Counted from the stretch's first letter, positions 26,601 to 38,789 are shown. The stretch is DNA of 64,000 bases from Phytoseiulus persimilis (GCA_037576195.1 CM075101.1:35960001-36024000), one strand, 5' to 3'. The notes: a model not told the origin generated them from the sequence alone. Program-made: numbers and translations.

Positions 26601-26878
26601 TTGCGCGGAATTGTCCGGAATTCCCCGACGGAGTGTCCCTCGTCCTCAGTTCTGCCTGGGCCTTGCTTCTCAATCGAGCCCTCATCCCGGCGCTCAGATC
26701 TTCAATCTCTGACTGGAATCCTCCGTATTGTCGTGCGGTTATTTCTTTGCGGGCCATACACCGGGTCGGCGACGTACAATGACAGCGGATCGGCCGGCTG
26801 GCGGACACAACGGACTCACCGTTGGGAAGAAATGGCAAGCTACACGAAATGAAGCCAGTGCTCCGTTTTTCTTTTCAG

Positions 26879-27177
26879 AGGCGGAAAGTCCACGCAGAAG
26901 GTCAATGGCCGATCGGTGCGCGGATCGTCAACTGGACCCAGAGACCCACAGGCGGTCGGAGTCGACACTACGTTCTAAACTCTCTCGGACGGTGCGCGCT
27001 CCCGGTATCATTGTTTCTCATGACGGATTGTACACATACGTTTCAGTCGCCTACCCGTTTTCCTGCCCACCACCGTCTACTCTCTGCGAGCAATCTCCTG
27101 CCCGCGATGAGATCGGGCGCTCGCCGACAGCAAGCAAACAGCCGCCGTCGAGTGAAGCCGGAAAACATCGAAGCTGA
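26879..27177 (+). CDS. Candidate coding exon, family unknown
   Basis: A strong polypyrimidine acceptor (CCGTTTTTCTTTTCAG, AG at 26,877-26,878) opens a frame with coding-like codons to TGA at 27,177. It is Ser/Arg-rich at first (EAESPRRRS, then ESTLRSKLSRTVRAPG) and Pro/Ser-rich later. A second frame on the same strand is also open, to a stop at 27,202, and ends in the acidic ENIEAEENSDSTD. The true frame, or an internal splice near 27,003, is therefore unresolved. No family is recognised. Confidence 0.3.
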
Positions 27178-27314
27178 GGAAAATTCCGATTCGACCGATT
27201 GACCCCGAAATCTGATGTTCGGTATTCGTAAGTCAACATCATTGGATCTCTGACGCGCATCCGTGACCGGGGTCTGCTCGAATAATCTTCAAAATCGGTT
27301 CTCAATCCGGGGAG

Positions 27315-27586
27315 GTCCATTGATCAAGGAAGCGCTCCATGCATCTTCCGTCCGTACGGCCCCGAACTCTCAGGAGGGTGTAGTAGACTCGCTCGCCGAA
27401 GCGCTTATCGCACACACCGACCAGGACAACGAACACGGATCAGCGGGTTGCGACACTGTAGCTTCTGCTCCTATCGAAGGGTTTCGAGTTCCATTATCGC
27501 GGTTCGGAATCAAAGAGAATTTATGCATCGTGAAACGAATTTGTGAGCGGCTCGTTGCCGCGGCAGCCCCATGGAGAAACAGATGA
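27315..27586 (+). CDS. Candidate terminal coding exon, family unknown
   Basis: A plus-strand frame opens after a modest acceptor (GGGGAG) and runs about 90 codons to a TGA at 27,584-27,586. Its codon composition is coding-like (PLIKEALHASSVRT, then DSLAEALIAHTDQDNE, then IVKRICERLVAAAAPW). A poly(A) hexamer follows at 28,170-28,175. The minus strand is also open here, though with a less protein-like translation. No domain is recognised. It may belong to the same gene as the candidate at 26,879. Confidence 0.3.
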
Positions 27587-27898
27587 GGGAAAAATGGGTT
27601 GAGTTTTATTGCAACATCAGTTAAAACCCACATGAGTAGCCCGCCTCTTCACGCGCTGCCTCATTCCAGACGACAACTGGAGGAGAGGACCAACGAGACG
27701 TCAGACAGACTAGTATGGCTGCTGCACTATCGACTGCGGCCGCAATGGCTCGCGGAGCTGATTAACGATTGAGATGACGTGTATGTGGCCGCGTGAATGG
27801 CCCTTTAAAAAAATACCGTCGCGCCCGAAACTAGACAAGAAGAGGAGAAAGAAAAATAACACAGAAAAGAATGGTGGCTTTAGTAGTCCGCCGGCAGA

Positions 27899-27911
27899 AG
27901 GTCAATGACCG
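27899..27911. promoter_or_regulatory. Near-perfect IR-1 nuclear-receptor-type element
   Basis: AGGTCA-A-TGACCG, an inverted repeat with 1-bp spacer and only the outermost base off consensus. It matches the known EcR/USP palindrome class. Function is inferred. Confidence 0.4.
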
Positions 27912-27949
27912 GACCCCGCGTGGACAGAGAAGACCCGGTTAGGCAGTGA

Positions 27950-28022
27950 TGTTGTTGTTGTTGTGCTTCTTGGTGGTTGTTGTTGTTGTCGTCCTCTTGA
28001 ACCGCCGTCGTCGTTGTTGTTG
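27950..28022. repeat. (GTT/CGT)n trinucleotide tract
   Basis: Interrupted GTT and CGT triplets over about 70 bp. They give Gln/Asn- or Val-rich translations that are compositional only. Confidence 0.7.
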
Positions 28023-30032
28023 CTGACGGTGGATCTGCGCGGGTGACCGTGTTCCTGCATTCGGGCGGTCGGAATATCGAAAATACGTTCAACAATCAGA
28101 TTTCAATCCCCGCTCCGCTTCTCGAGTTGCTGCGCTCCTCCAACGCTGATGGTTTCGCTCCCGATGCAGAATAAATTCGGTGACGTCATACACACACGGT
28201 GCAACATCCCACCGGAGCTGCTCGGATAGCTAATGATATCCTCGGAGGGACGATCCAGTACCCGCAGCCTTCTTTTCAGTGCTCTATTTCAGGACAGACT
28301 CGGCTGGAGACTCTTGGGAGTTGGGAAGCTCGTTCCGATTCAGTCCGGATTCCAATCACAGACTTCCTCTGCGCGACGCAGCAACGATTCAACCATCTCG
28401 CGTCATGGTGGAGCGAAATCGCTCGAAATCCATAATCTCAGGAGAGGACTTTGAGCTTCGGACTGTACCGAGCGCTGAGCCCGAACTTGAACTGGACGCT
28501 GACGCTGGGAATTTTCGGGGCTCGGTCCGTATTAATCTTGGGACGGTTCCACGCTTTCGGGAACTACACAACGGAAGTCTGCGTCCTTAACAGGAATTCG
28601 CTCCGACGTTTGTTTCATTTATCGAGCACTTATAGAGCGAGTGGGGCCTTCTATCGCCACTGACACGAAAGAGAAACCGATCGGAAAGTAAAATTTCGAG
28701 CACTGGGCGGCCCGGGAGCGCGCAACTGGTCCCGGGGGTCAAGGCACCGATGACTGACCGGTCATCATTCCACTGTTTGAAGGCCGTCGAGCGGCGTCAA
28801 GGGTGGAGTCTCGGTGAACTAGAACTTCAAACTCACGAGATCCGAGTTCTGATTGTTTCGATGAGGTCTCCGACCTCGTCAGTCCTTGATGTCAACATGT
28901 TTTTCTGGGTCGGCGCGGTCCATGCCCTTTTCTCATAATCAACAATCTAGGCTACCGTAGCCCGCCATCTGAGAATCGCTTGAGTGGCTGGCTGGCTGGC
29001 TGGCAGTTCATTTTGGATTTCAGTGTTGTTTTCATGAACTCACAGACAACGTCGTCGAAGTCCGCTCGCGCGTTCCCAAAAAGCGACTCCCATTGACTCT
29101 TAACGAGACTCTTGCGACGCCCAGCATCGCTATCTAGTGGAGATATCGGAGGCTCAACGCCTTTTCCCAATCAGTCGGAGCTTCGGGGTCACTGACAGCG
29201 ACTTTCGCGGTCAGTGAGCGCCTCAAAAGAGTTCCTCAATGTCGTCGTTGGTAAGCTTTCCCTCCCGCCGAACTGCGCCGACAGTCGGCAACATTTCAGT
29301 GTTGACAGAACCGTGAGATTCATGAGGGCCTCTCATGAGACCGCCGACGACAACGACGACGACCTTATCAATTCTATTGCTCTTTCAGCTTCACGGCGAT
29401 ATGACTCCCTAAAATATTGGCTCTGCTAATCGATGTTCAGGCGGTTATAGGAGTATTGCTAACTTACCAAGGTCGTTTCTGATGTATGCCAAGCAGAGTT
29501 TGGGCTCTGTTCCAAAACCAGCTCACATTTCGATCCCTCCAGCTAACGAGAACGCGGCGTGATTCAGCTTCTAAAGCGTTCGATACCAGGTCAGGACGCT
29601 AGAAATCGCTGGGCACAGAACTCTGGAGATTACGTAGTAAAACGGAGTGCGAAACTGATCTCCTGCTTGCAATCAAGACCCCCCTCCCCCCGGCAATGAT
29701 TCAAACCCAAACCTCGATCGTCATTTCCTCCGTGGAAAGCTCAGAATTAGGACCCGAGTTGGCAATAGCGTTTGCTGGCTGACGAGAGATCGAACCGCAA
29801 TATCATGTGCTTGATGTGTGACTACTCGTGAGAGATCCAGAAGCGTCGCTGTTGAGAAAGCTCGGTCGGACGGATCCGTTTCATAGAGAGACAAGGTGAC
29901 TCCAACAATTAAGCTCTGGTGGCCTACTGGGCATGTACATGTGGAACATCTCGAATCGCATATGGAAGATGACGTTCAAGAAGCTCGATTGACAAGAAAA
30001 AGGCTCGACTGTCTGTGTCCCTGAACCCGAAA

Positions 30033-30398
30033 ATGTCTCGCGCTGTTGCCACCGGACTCCTCCATGGTCAGTCTAGAAAGAGTGCATGTGAAACGTGGTT
30101 AAACGCCTTGAACCCTTCTAGTGCAGCGGCTGCCGAGACCATGCAGGCGGGCAGCAGCCTGCCCTTGGTGTCAGCTCTGCATTCGAACGAACCGAACAAG
30201 GCCAAGGACGACACGTACACTCGAAGGCGAGAGGCTTACGACACAGTGGGCTATCACCACTCACCACAGTCATTGCGGATAGAAGTTCCGAGATTGTTCC
30301 TCGGAACTCGAATTACGTCCCGGTCAGCATTTACCTCCATTCGCTTTCCATTTCAGTCGACCGGAGTGAACTTCCGTCAAGCGAAGATCTCGAACTGA
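30033..30398 (+). CDS. Possible start exon or small protein, family unknown
   Basis: An ATG in good context (GAAAATGT) opens 121 codons with coding-like composition: a short Ala/Ser-rich N-terminus, then KAKDDTYTRRREAYDTVG. The first 85 codons look more coding than the rest, so the real exon may splice out before the stop at 30,398. No domain is recognised. A TATA-type promoter candidate lies just downstream, which would fit this being the end or start of a separate unit. This is an inference from codon pattern and start context only. Confidence 0.3.
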   Translation: MSRAVATGLLHGQSRKSACETWLNALNPSSAAAAETMQAGSSLPLVSALHSNEPNKAKDDTYTRRREAYDTVGYHHSPQSLRIEVPRLFLGTRITSRSAFTSIRFPFQSTGVNFRQAKISN

Positions 30399-30486
30399 AT
30401 TGTCCGCATGCAGTCCCGTTTTATCCGTCTTCCCATCGCCCCTCCTCCTATCGAACGCTCGGCCAATCTATTCCGAGAGGAGCGCT

Positions 30487-30517
30487 TATAAAATACCGAA
30501 CAGGCGGTTCCGGTCAA
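30487..30517 (+). promoter_or_regulatory. TATA-box core promoter candidate
   Basis: A perfect TATAAAAT at 30,487-30,494 is followed 29 bp later by GGTCAAAG, whose TCA could serve as an initiator (+1 near 30,516). Plus-strand candidate exons follow at 31,501 and 32,624. Confidence 0.4.
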
Positions 30518-31500
30518 AGATCGCGGCGCCTAATTATTCTGACCGGGTAGGCGTTCGAGACGAATGAGTCATCGGAGATAACCTCGGCAGTGTCCTTGAT
30601 TCTCGATTGCGGTTCTACGCTCCAACCTTCAACGCGATTTCTCAGACTTGAGCAGTACTGACGACGGAGCAAAGCTGGCTGATTGTGCTCGGTGTGTCCG
30701 CTGCGTGGATCGAGATCGACGGGACCGACGTACATGCCATCGCCGAACGCGGAGAGAGCATCGAACGTTATTCAAGGACCCCGGCCGTTTGATTCTTCTC
30801 TCCGCGAAATAATGAGACCTTGCACTCTTGTTGATATTCACTCGTCTTTCTCTTACTCAAGTGTTGGATCTATCAGCTGACTCAGTCAGCAAGACAAAAA
30901 CGCCGAGGAAGTGTTTTGCGGATAGTTATTTTCCACTCGTAAAACGAGCAGTTGGGCCCCTCACGGCCCGAACTCAGGGGCCCAGCCAAGTTCAAGGGCA
31001 GCGGGGAGAACAGAGGTTAATCGTTCTGGCGTAGCTCCCAGAGACGGTTCTGTCCAATCTCGAGATTGGAGCCCCTTCACAGTTAGTGTGAAGCTACACG
31101 GTCGCTGAAGCTCCTTGATAAGCTGACTTAGAAATAGGGAAGGAGACTTGGGAAATGACTAGCACCGACAGCCTTCGGAAATTCAACAGGTCTTCCCTTA
31201 TAAGGCCATGATTCCGATCATTCTCCGAAAATCATGATGGTTTTCCCGCTCGGCGGTTTTGCGATTCGCCTCAGAAACCATTTGGATCCACCTGCACGCA
31301 GCGCAGTGAACTAGGCAACAGTCAGCTCGACGACATAGAGATCGTCCGCTCCATTCTGATAGTAGTGACATATTTCAAGACACAATCAAAGCGAGCACAC
31401 ATTTGTGCAGTGAGTGACGTACAGGGCAGTGCTCCAGTGGCCTCATCTTCGACGGTTCCGAAGTCCCTGTAGTGGCCAACGACCCCACTCTTGCTTTCAG

Positions 31501-31703
31501 CCCGGATAAGCGAACGACGAAAACAACGGGTCGTTCAACTTATGCGAAGGACGTCGACCCTGGCTCGGATTCCGTGTTCGATTCACATGGGCATCGATTC
31601 CTTGTCCGTCGATACCATGGCCGACCTTCTTCCACCTCATGGAGTTTGGGATGGCTGCCTGCTCGTGAAACCTCTCCGAGGACATCGCACGCATGCCGAA
31701 TGA
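31501..31703 (+). CDS. Candidate coding exon, family unknown
   Basis: A strong acceptor (CACTCTTGCTTTCAG) is followed by a frame of about 67 codons, basic at first (SERRKQRVVQLMRRT) and then SLSVDTMADLLPPHG, ending at a TGA at 31,701-31,703 or at an unseen earlier donor. It lies between the promoter candidate at 30,487 and the candidate exon at 32,624, so the three could form one gene. No family is recognised, and the frame linkage to neighbours is not established. Confidence 0.3.
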
Positions 31704-32623
31704 CGTTGCACGACACAGATCGGAAGAAGCCCTCGACTTCTCTCACACCGCATAATGGACACGGCACGAATAGAAGCGTTCTCTGGTGTCCGTGGAGATC
31801 ACATGGAGGATTGTGGACTCAGCGGGAACTCAGCACGACACTCGCAGCTCCACCTTAATAGTGGACTCTGCGGACCTCGGAAGAGAGAGAGAGAGATCAA
31901 GGCCGAAGTTCACTAGGGCACAAGCCCAATGTGTGAGTCGGGGGCGAAGCTGTGATCGATTCGAACCAATATTCTTCAAGTTTTTCATCGCGCAATCGCA
32001 GAACCTTCCGCAAGCTTGCTTACTGTCTCACGGGCTAGTTTTCAGGTTGGACCATTTCGATGGAGACTGCCTTCCATGTCGGGCGTTCTGGATTCATAAA
32101 TCCAGACATCGCATGCGCTCAATTATGGTCCACTCGACAGTTCATCCGAGTCTCTGGCTCAGGATCATCTCTGTTCTGAACAAGACGAGCACTCATACAT
32201 GTACATGAACATGACGTGCACCTACCATCGCCACCTGGGATTATGGGAAATTGAAATTCGCATTCCCCTGTTTCGATGAGAGTGCTCGTGATTTCGCATA
32301 AGAGGTGCTCTAGCAATGACCATTTCCAGTTCACTTCTTTAGTCGGTTACTAAGATCATCCGCGCGCCGAGTGGAACGACGCCTGTGGCGCCACCTGTCG
32401 ATCCCGTCTTGAACTGTTCGCGCCAACCGGCACGACCGTAGAGTATATCTGACAATGAGTAAGGAAACAGTTATGCTCATTCTTAGCTGAGCGAGGGTTT
32501 CCCGTCTCAGGGACGGAAGCGGCCCATTTGAGATCGGATATTTGAGCTCCAACGTCGACACATCCCTTCACAGTCGAAATCGCGCTGAATATCTGACCAG
32601 CATGATCCTCATTCTTTTTCCAG

Positions 32624-32990
32624 GGAAGATGTGGATCCTCCCAAATCTCGTTGCGTGAGGAGTTCTGTTATAGGTAACAATTCGTGTCCGTTCCTGGGCT
32701 GTGTTCTTTTCGCAGGAAAGACCGATCCGATGACGCAGCAGCAGCAAACTTTCCGATGTCGTCTGAGGCCTGAACCTCGTTGTAAGGGTGGTAAATATCG
32801 CTCCCGTCTCCCCTGTCCAGACTGGAGTAGACGAACTTTTGCACCACCAAATGTGGCGAAGCTATTCCTGATCTCGGCTTCTCTCCTCGGGCGCCAGAGG
32901 AGCATTGGTTCTAGCCCATGGTTCCGATTTGAAAGTCCAAAATATTGTTCTCGGGGATTAGGAGCAAGTAGAAATAATTCGTCCCTCTAG
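32624..32990 (+). CDS. Candidate coding exon(s), family unknown
   Basis: A very good acceptor (TCATTCTTTTTCCAG) opens a phase-2 frame that continues to TAG at 32,990. An internal GTAACA...TTTTCGCAG pair (32,674-32,715, 42 bp, in frame) could be a tiny intron or simply retained sequence. The downstream part contains FRCRLRPEPRCKGGKYRS, with several Cys and basic residues. The minus strand is partly open here too. No family is recognised. Confidence 0.3.
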
Positions 32991-35900
32991 CAGGTGCATT
33001 GTGATCAGTTGTTAGGTACCACCATTGGCGATTTTTGTGACCTGCTGTAGTGCTGTAGATATCCAATCAGCTTGGTAGGGTGTTTTCTCACGTTTCTCCT
33101 GTTGATTGAAGAGTAGTCCTAGATATGCTCCGTGGCCTATGCTCGATACCCCGGGGAGAATCTTGGGATTTGTCAGACGGATGGAACATCACTTTTCCAA
33201 CCCGTATTTGTCGACTCGAGAGAGCGAGTCACACAGGAGCATGACCTTGTGCGATTCAAATGAGAGAACTCGATTCCCGGGTTGATTTTTCCGACCTCAG
33301 ACCCCCAACTTTTCTTCGCTGTCAAGTAAATCCCACGAAGTCGAGATGGCGTTATGCAGCCAACGATTTTCAACAAGCTCCAATGCAGCCTGCAGTGAAT
33401 CGAGAAAATTATTCAAAGTTTGCCTCAACTCGGTTTGCCTGCTGCATCGGCCTCCAGGCTGTGACCTAGTTCTTCCCGCGAGGGCATTGCACTCTTTCCC
33501 CCCGCTTGGGAAAACGGGTGCGGGAGAGGACGGGGGACGGCAGGAAACTGGCTCGGGACGAGAAACCAGGTCAACCTCGGCCGCTCTCTCGCTTGGAAAA
33601 CGTGCTGGCTGGAAGCAGCTGCCGACTCCGAATCGAGGTCGCGGAGGAAAGTCTCTTTTCTTCCGCCGTTGCCGCTCCTCATGGTGCTCGACGACGTTGA
33701 CAGCAGCAGCAACAACTACACACGCGAGCTGGTTCTCAAGACGCAAAATTGAATTCGCGACCTATTTGATTCCCCGACAGGAAACATGCGGATCGTTCAG
33801 AGAGAGGAGTCAGAGTCCGTGTGATCGAGTGTTTTATGACTGAAGTCCGACGTTTTGCGAGGCGATGCCGAGCTTAGCTGTACCTGCCCCACTCCCTTTC
33901 GTAAGGAGCGTTCGCGCAAGATCCCTAATTCAGACCCATGAGCGTGTCCGGAGCATACACTCCATAACAAACTCGACAAAATTAAAGGCTGGTGTGTGGC
34001 TCGAATTTTGATCTCTCAGTTCAAAGCAGTTACTCGCCATCCATTGTGGGGAGTTGTCTCCACAAGAGTCCACAGATGAGTTCGCCTCGAACACTTGATG
34101 TCTCAAGTGTCGATGGCATCCTTCTTGAGAGACTGGTTCTGGGACAGTTGCAAGAACTTAGACAAGAGAAAGAAACCTCCTAGATCCCGCCTGATGTTCC
34201 AGCCCCCATCCTTGCCGGTCTGTGAACGTCTCCCCGAGTCAAAACTCAACAGATTCTCTGCCTCCAAATGTAGTGTAGAGCTGTGAAGTCAGGTGCTCTC
34301 CGTGAAACTTGAGCCGAAACCTAACGGAATCCAACGAGATTTCAGATCGCATAGATTCCTCTCGATTCGAAGGCCGACTCCAGATTGCAAGCTCGAAGCA
34401 AAACGTAAGGATCACCTCGCATGCCCCGCGTCGTTCGCCCCTGTGTGACTTCAGGTTGTTTCCCCGTCCCAACTGGAGGAGCCCAGAGATTCGGGACTCA
34501 GCGAAGGCACAGCGGGGAGAGGGGAATCTAGGAGCGCGATACCGACGCAGCTTGAGGGCCATACTCCTGGCCGCTGCATTGAGCGAAGTGCTCGTGGAGG
34601 CCTGCTACGATGGGAGATTCTGATTGTGAAGATTCTGAGAGGCACGGGGCGGGACTCCCAGATCTTCCCCTACTTCGATCGCCTCGGAGTTCTCGAGGAA
34701 CAACGACTGTGGAAAGTCGACTCCGATAGCGTCCCTGGAATGTGATCTCCAGAGCGCAGGCGTCCAAGAGACTTATGGCGAAGTGTCCGTTCTAGGGGAG
34801 AGAAGCTCTGTATGGGAATTAGACAAGTTAGAGCTGATCGCCGTAAAAGCTACAGTATCCTTCACGATTCCTGATTAGGGTCCCTCTAAACCTGTTGCGA
34901 GTATCCGGCGAGGGCCATACCCGACCTGTTCAGATGCTTCTACCTTTGACGACTGCACTGCTTCTCGATAACGTTGAGGAGCTCAGGCGCGGGTAGAGCG
35001 GGCAGCGCCATGCCGCAACCATTTGTCAACGGAGTCGTCGGAATCGTGAACTTTCATACCTCTGAGTTTGTTTTAACACGCTCCACCCCGAGTCGCAAAT
35101 TTGTTCGGGCAGCTTCTTCGCAACCATGGAGAGCATAGATGAATTCACGCCATGCGATGTTCAGGTCATAGCTTGTGCGCGTACGCACCCATGTGCTCGA
35201 ATGGAAGTGAACTGGTCTGAATCGAGGGGAGAATTCGCGAGGTCACAGCTGACCCAAAATTTCATATTTCAGAAATGATGTGCTGCAGCGGAACGGATAC
35301 GACGAAGTCGATGGGAACCTGTTTTCATTCTTGCCGGAGCCGGTCGGCAGACCTGAGAAGAATACCGGGCCTAAATCACTCAAGTCAGCGGCTTTGCTTC
35401 TGAGGCTTGGATACAGACATACTAGATACAACGATCAACGGTCCTTCCAGTTACCTGGGATCCTTCGAACGCTCCAGGAACGGTCAACTGAGATCAGACT
35501 AAATCGAATTCTTGAGAGCAACTCTGGTAGTGTGACTGTGAAGTCCTCGATTGATCATCCTTCGCGATAAAGAATTTTCCAAAGATGAACTCCTGCAATA
35601 AAAGTCGCTTGCCTCGTCCTGATGACTTAGGAAGCACCGAAAAAAACTGAAATTCGTTCCGAGTGGGATCATAGAGGGATTTTCAGGAAACGCGAGCCTG
35701 TCTCTCGTCTCCCATTCGGTCCTGTACCGAAACTCGCTCATCCATCACTCAGCCGGGCCATCCTGCGAGCTTGAGGAAAGCTGGCAGGCTGAATGGCAGC
35801 GAGCCGCCTTCCTACAGGGATCCCAATGTGTCGCCGGGGGTCTCTGGGTGGTCGGGTCGTTCTCCTACAGAGCTTCTCGGTAAACCTAATTTTCACTGTG

Positions 35901-37794
35901 AAGTATTATTCTACGTTCTGTTCCACTTGAGATGAACTCCTGGGGTCAAGGTACCGTTTGCTTGGGATTCCCTACAGGAAGAACTTCTCAAGCTTTCTTG
36001 CTACATCCCACGTTCGAAAATCGTCGGAAAACAGCTTTCTTCATCAGCTTTTTCGAGTCTTCCGCTGGTTCGAAACAGCTGAAGTCATACTTGCTATCAG
36101 TCGCCCTCCCCACCAATGTCCATAGTGAATATACCTCCTCCAATCACGTGAAATTCACGCATCGATCAGAATTGTACGAACGCCAAATCAGAACAATCCC
36201 AGGTAGGATTGTGCACGCCCTGCCGAGCACTGAGTCTAACATCTCGAGCGTTCCGAACAATGAGCGGCAATATTTCGACGCCAGATTGCTACAGATTCGC
36301 TTGAGATGATGTATTGCGTTCGATGTTCCCGTGTCTGTATCGTGTTGTACTTCCGCCCACCACAGCGTCGCTGGAAACAGTCGCGGTCGGTTCCTGTGTG
36401 TGTTCGAATATTGCTCGCTCTCGTAACGGAGCGCGTTCTTCGCATCCACTACGAAGGTGCGTCGGGCGCGTACCGCAGGTCGCTTGCTGCTCAGAACGCC
36501 GATAGCCATCCGTGTTACATCAGGGGTCATCGAAAGATCGGAGGCTCCTTCCGCATCTGGAAAACCCCTCCAGACATCGTGGTATGTGTGAACTAGGGGT
36601 CAATGAATGTACGAACGGTCGGAGGAGAACGGGCATCAACCCAGACAGAATCTCCATCCCGTCAGAAGAACATTAGAGGCACAGACCGAGCTTCTCGACT
36701 TTTTAGGAACAGCGCCGAACCACGCGGGACTTCTCGCGCATTCAAGCAATCACTTCCAGTGCAATGCGTTGCTCCGTTCATCGGCGCTTCTCCGAGAAAC
36801 TTCCTTCCATGACATCGAGATATGCCCCCTCGAGCCCCAACTCGACCGGAAAATAGTCCTTTCGGATCACAATCGGGAATCGAGGCCGGGGCCCCCATGT
36901 CTTCGATTCCGAACGACTGGGTCCAACATCCTCGGATCTAGGCAGCTCTGTGGTAGGCTATGTTCCGCATTCCATTCCGTGTGGGTCGGGTGTGACTCCC
37001 AAGGCTGTCTGACAAGATCACCGGCCGCATGTCTGCTGGAGCAGGTCAGTGGGTCCGTCGAAGAGTGTCCGATTTCATGGGCGCTCGTTCATGGGAGACG
37101 GATGGCTACGCGTCGTTATAGTGGGAGAGAATTGATGAGTTTTCGTCGCAACCTTTCGGTATCCAGTCGACCAATCTCCTCAGAGCCGGGGGGCTAGACG
37201 TCCGTCGGTATATAAACGAATCTCTGAGGTATCTTCGGGGATTCTCGGATCGCAACGAATGTAGCTCAGTATTTCGTCTCGTTGCGAGCCGCGCACTCCC
37301 TACGCCTCGGGCGCAGAGATATAGAATAACTTTCAAAGGAAAGCTCTAATTCTCGAAACGCAGTCATGTAGCACCCGAGCGCTGCTTCTATTGTCCGGTT
37401 TCCCTCGAGCGTGTTTTGGGTTCTCTATGAATGTCAAACACCAATTGAAACTGTTGAGCTTGGAGTCATCGGGAATTGCCATTCACGGCTGAATCCATTT
37501 CACCTGCGAAGCTAACCCAGAAGCACTCCGATCACGATCATGGCTCGGTTGCGTGACTTATCGTCGAGCGTCTCGACTAGAACATCCGTGAACTCCGCGC
37601 GGGTGGGAGAAGTTTGGACACCCACCGAAAACGTGCGGTTCGATGGGAGCAATGATAAGACTACGAGCGATCCTCCAGTATCTCTCTGAAGACTTGATCG
37701 CGTTCTCTTCTCCGAGCCGTCTGGACGGTTTTCAAGCAGGGCTTCGGGTCGAAGAACCTTTCTGGAGTTGTGCTGCCCGATCTGTTAGATTTAC
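32991..37794. other. No gene recognised with confidence
   Basis: Open frames occur on both strands. The most protein-like is the minus-strand end at 33,297-33,430 (LNNFLDSLQAALELVENR, stop at 33,297), but the plus strand of the same segment is equally open. A TATAAA at 37,211-37,216 lacks a clear initiator. Nothing here is firmly supported. Confidence 0.3.
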
Positions 37795-38008
37795 CTTTGC
37801 AGTGATCGCGGTTGCCACTGTCGAGTTCTTCCAACCCGGTCAAAGAATCCTCGTCGTCGCCACCGGGATCGATGCTGAGCGACTCGAGCATGGTTTCAAC
37901 GTTTGCTCGCACAAGGTTGTCACTGTTGGCACGGTGTTTCTCGATGAGTTTCACAGGCTCACTTCCACAAACAATTGCGCTTGTGATATCACTCTGCACA
38001 TCACTCAT
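37795..38008 (-). CDS. Probable first coding exon of an unidentified minus-strand gene
   Basis: Reading the minus strand from an ATG at 38,008, 71 codons run to a strong donor (CAAAG|GTAAAT, last exon base 37,795, phase 1). The product is acidic with coding-like codons: MSDVQSDITSAIV at the start, then VETMLESLSIDPGGDDEDSL and GLEELDSGNRDHC. In-frame stops precede the ATG, and no acceptor better than a weak one lies upstream, which supports a start exon. The longer plus-strand frame across the same segment (37,643-38,479) is a less protein-like antisense shadow. I do not recognise the family and could not place the next exon. Confidence 0.45.
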
Positions 38009-38572
38009 TTCTGCTCGGTCAGATTCGTTGTCACTTCCCTAGCCTCCTCAGATGAAACCCTCCTTCTCAGCTTCCCCCGCAATCTCTACACCGAGAATTC
38101 GCAACTGCGGAATAGAATCACAACACCAGGATCTGTAATATCCACAAACGAGCTGTTGTTGAGGAGTCGGTTGTTGGATCTCCGAGTGGATGGAGGTAAG
38201 AAGTCACGTAAGATCACTCAACCACGCGCGTTAGACGTGAAGCGCTGCGTTCGCGTAGTCTGGTTAGCGGTTGTTGCAATGGAGTCAACGCACCCTGACG
38301 TCACTGGAACAGTTCGTTTTCACTCGCCGCCCGCCCGCCCCGGAACGCTCGCTGGCGGTCCACTTTGCCCCGCTTCCAACATCGATACAACAACAACAAC
38401 AAGGAGCTCCTGGTTCAACAGTCTGCTCGTTCGTAACGGTGGCGGTGTGGTACTAGCTTGCCATCAGCTGCGATCATAGCCAGAACCTGGAACAGCCGTT
38501 GCCGTTTCCACGCGTGTACTCCATCCTTCCATCTAGGAAGGGCCGGCGCGCCATTTGGCACCGTAACCCAAT

Positions 38573-38578
38573 TTTATT
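38573..38578 (-). terminator. Poly(A) signal AATAAA (minus strand)
   Basis: TTTATT on + reads AATAAA on the minus strand, 96 bp beyond the minus-strand stop at 38,674. This is good support for a real 3' end. Confidence 0.55.
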
Positions 38579-38673
38579 AAGTGGAAACAATGGTCGAAGC
38601 CCGCCGGGTCATTCTGCTCCTTTCTGGAGCTTTACTCGAACACGATAGCCTGGCGTGTTTAGAGCTCCTTGCC

Positions 38674-38789
38674 CTACTCGCCGTTGGCGACGCTGGCGCC
38701 GTCGACATTTTCGATGATGGTGTTGACGGTGTCGCCATAACTGGCGTTGCGGATTTGGGCCAGCTCCTCGAAACGAGCACAAGCTCCGT
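38674..38789 (-). CDS. Terminal exon of an unidentified minus-strand gene
   Basis: After an acceptor (CGCTCCCAG) a phase-1 frame of 37 codons ends at TAG (38,676-38,674). Codon use is strongly biased to C/G third positions (runs of GAC, ACC, GTC, AAC, ATC). The peptide reads FEELAQIRNASYGDTVNTII, then ENVDGASVANGE and stop. A poly(A) hexamer follows. Composition, stop and signal together make this a convincing 3' end, but I cannot name the protein, and its upstream exons (above 38,800) were not found among the short open frames there. The gene ends about 670 bp before the next minus-strand gene starts. Confidence 0.5.

Larger units (their letters stand above)
15019..26878. other. Gene-poor stretch enriched in inverted GGTCA elements
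   Basis: No exon is recognised with confidence. An open frame at 15,730-16,014 (+) containing CRSCGSK is a weak candidate only. Several GGTCA-N-TGACC-type elements lie here (18,822, 19,273, 20,888, 22,237, 23,397 and 23,655). A (CG)n tract is at 22,440-22,454 and a (GTT)n tract at 24,429-24,446. Confidence 0.35.
27600..30032. other. No gene recognised
   Basis: Apart from the trinucleotide tract, the IR-1 element, a (GGCT)n tract near 28,986-29,003 and a one-mismatch IR-1 at 29,187-29,197, I see nothing that I can defend as a gene here. Confidence 0.35.

Noticed and set aside
37643-38479. 278-codon plus-strand open frame, among the longest in the first 40 kb
   Set aside because: Its translation is not protein-like at the end and shows no domain. 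The minus strand holds a better start exon with a strong splice donor, so this looks like an antisense shadow.
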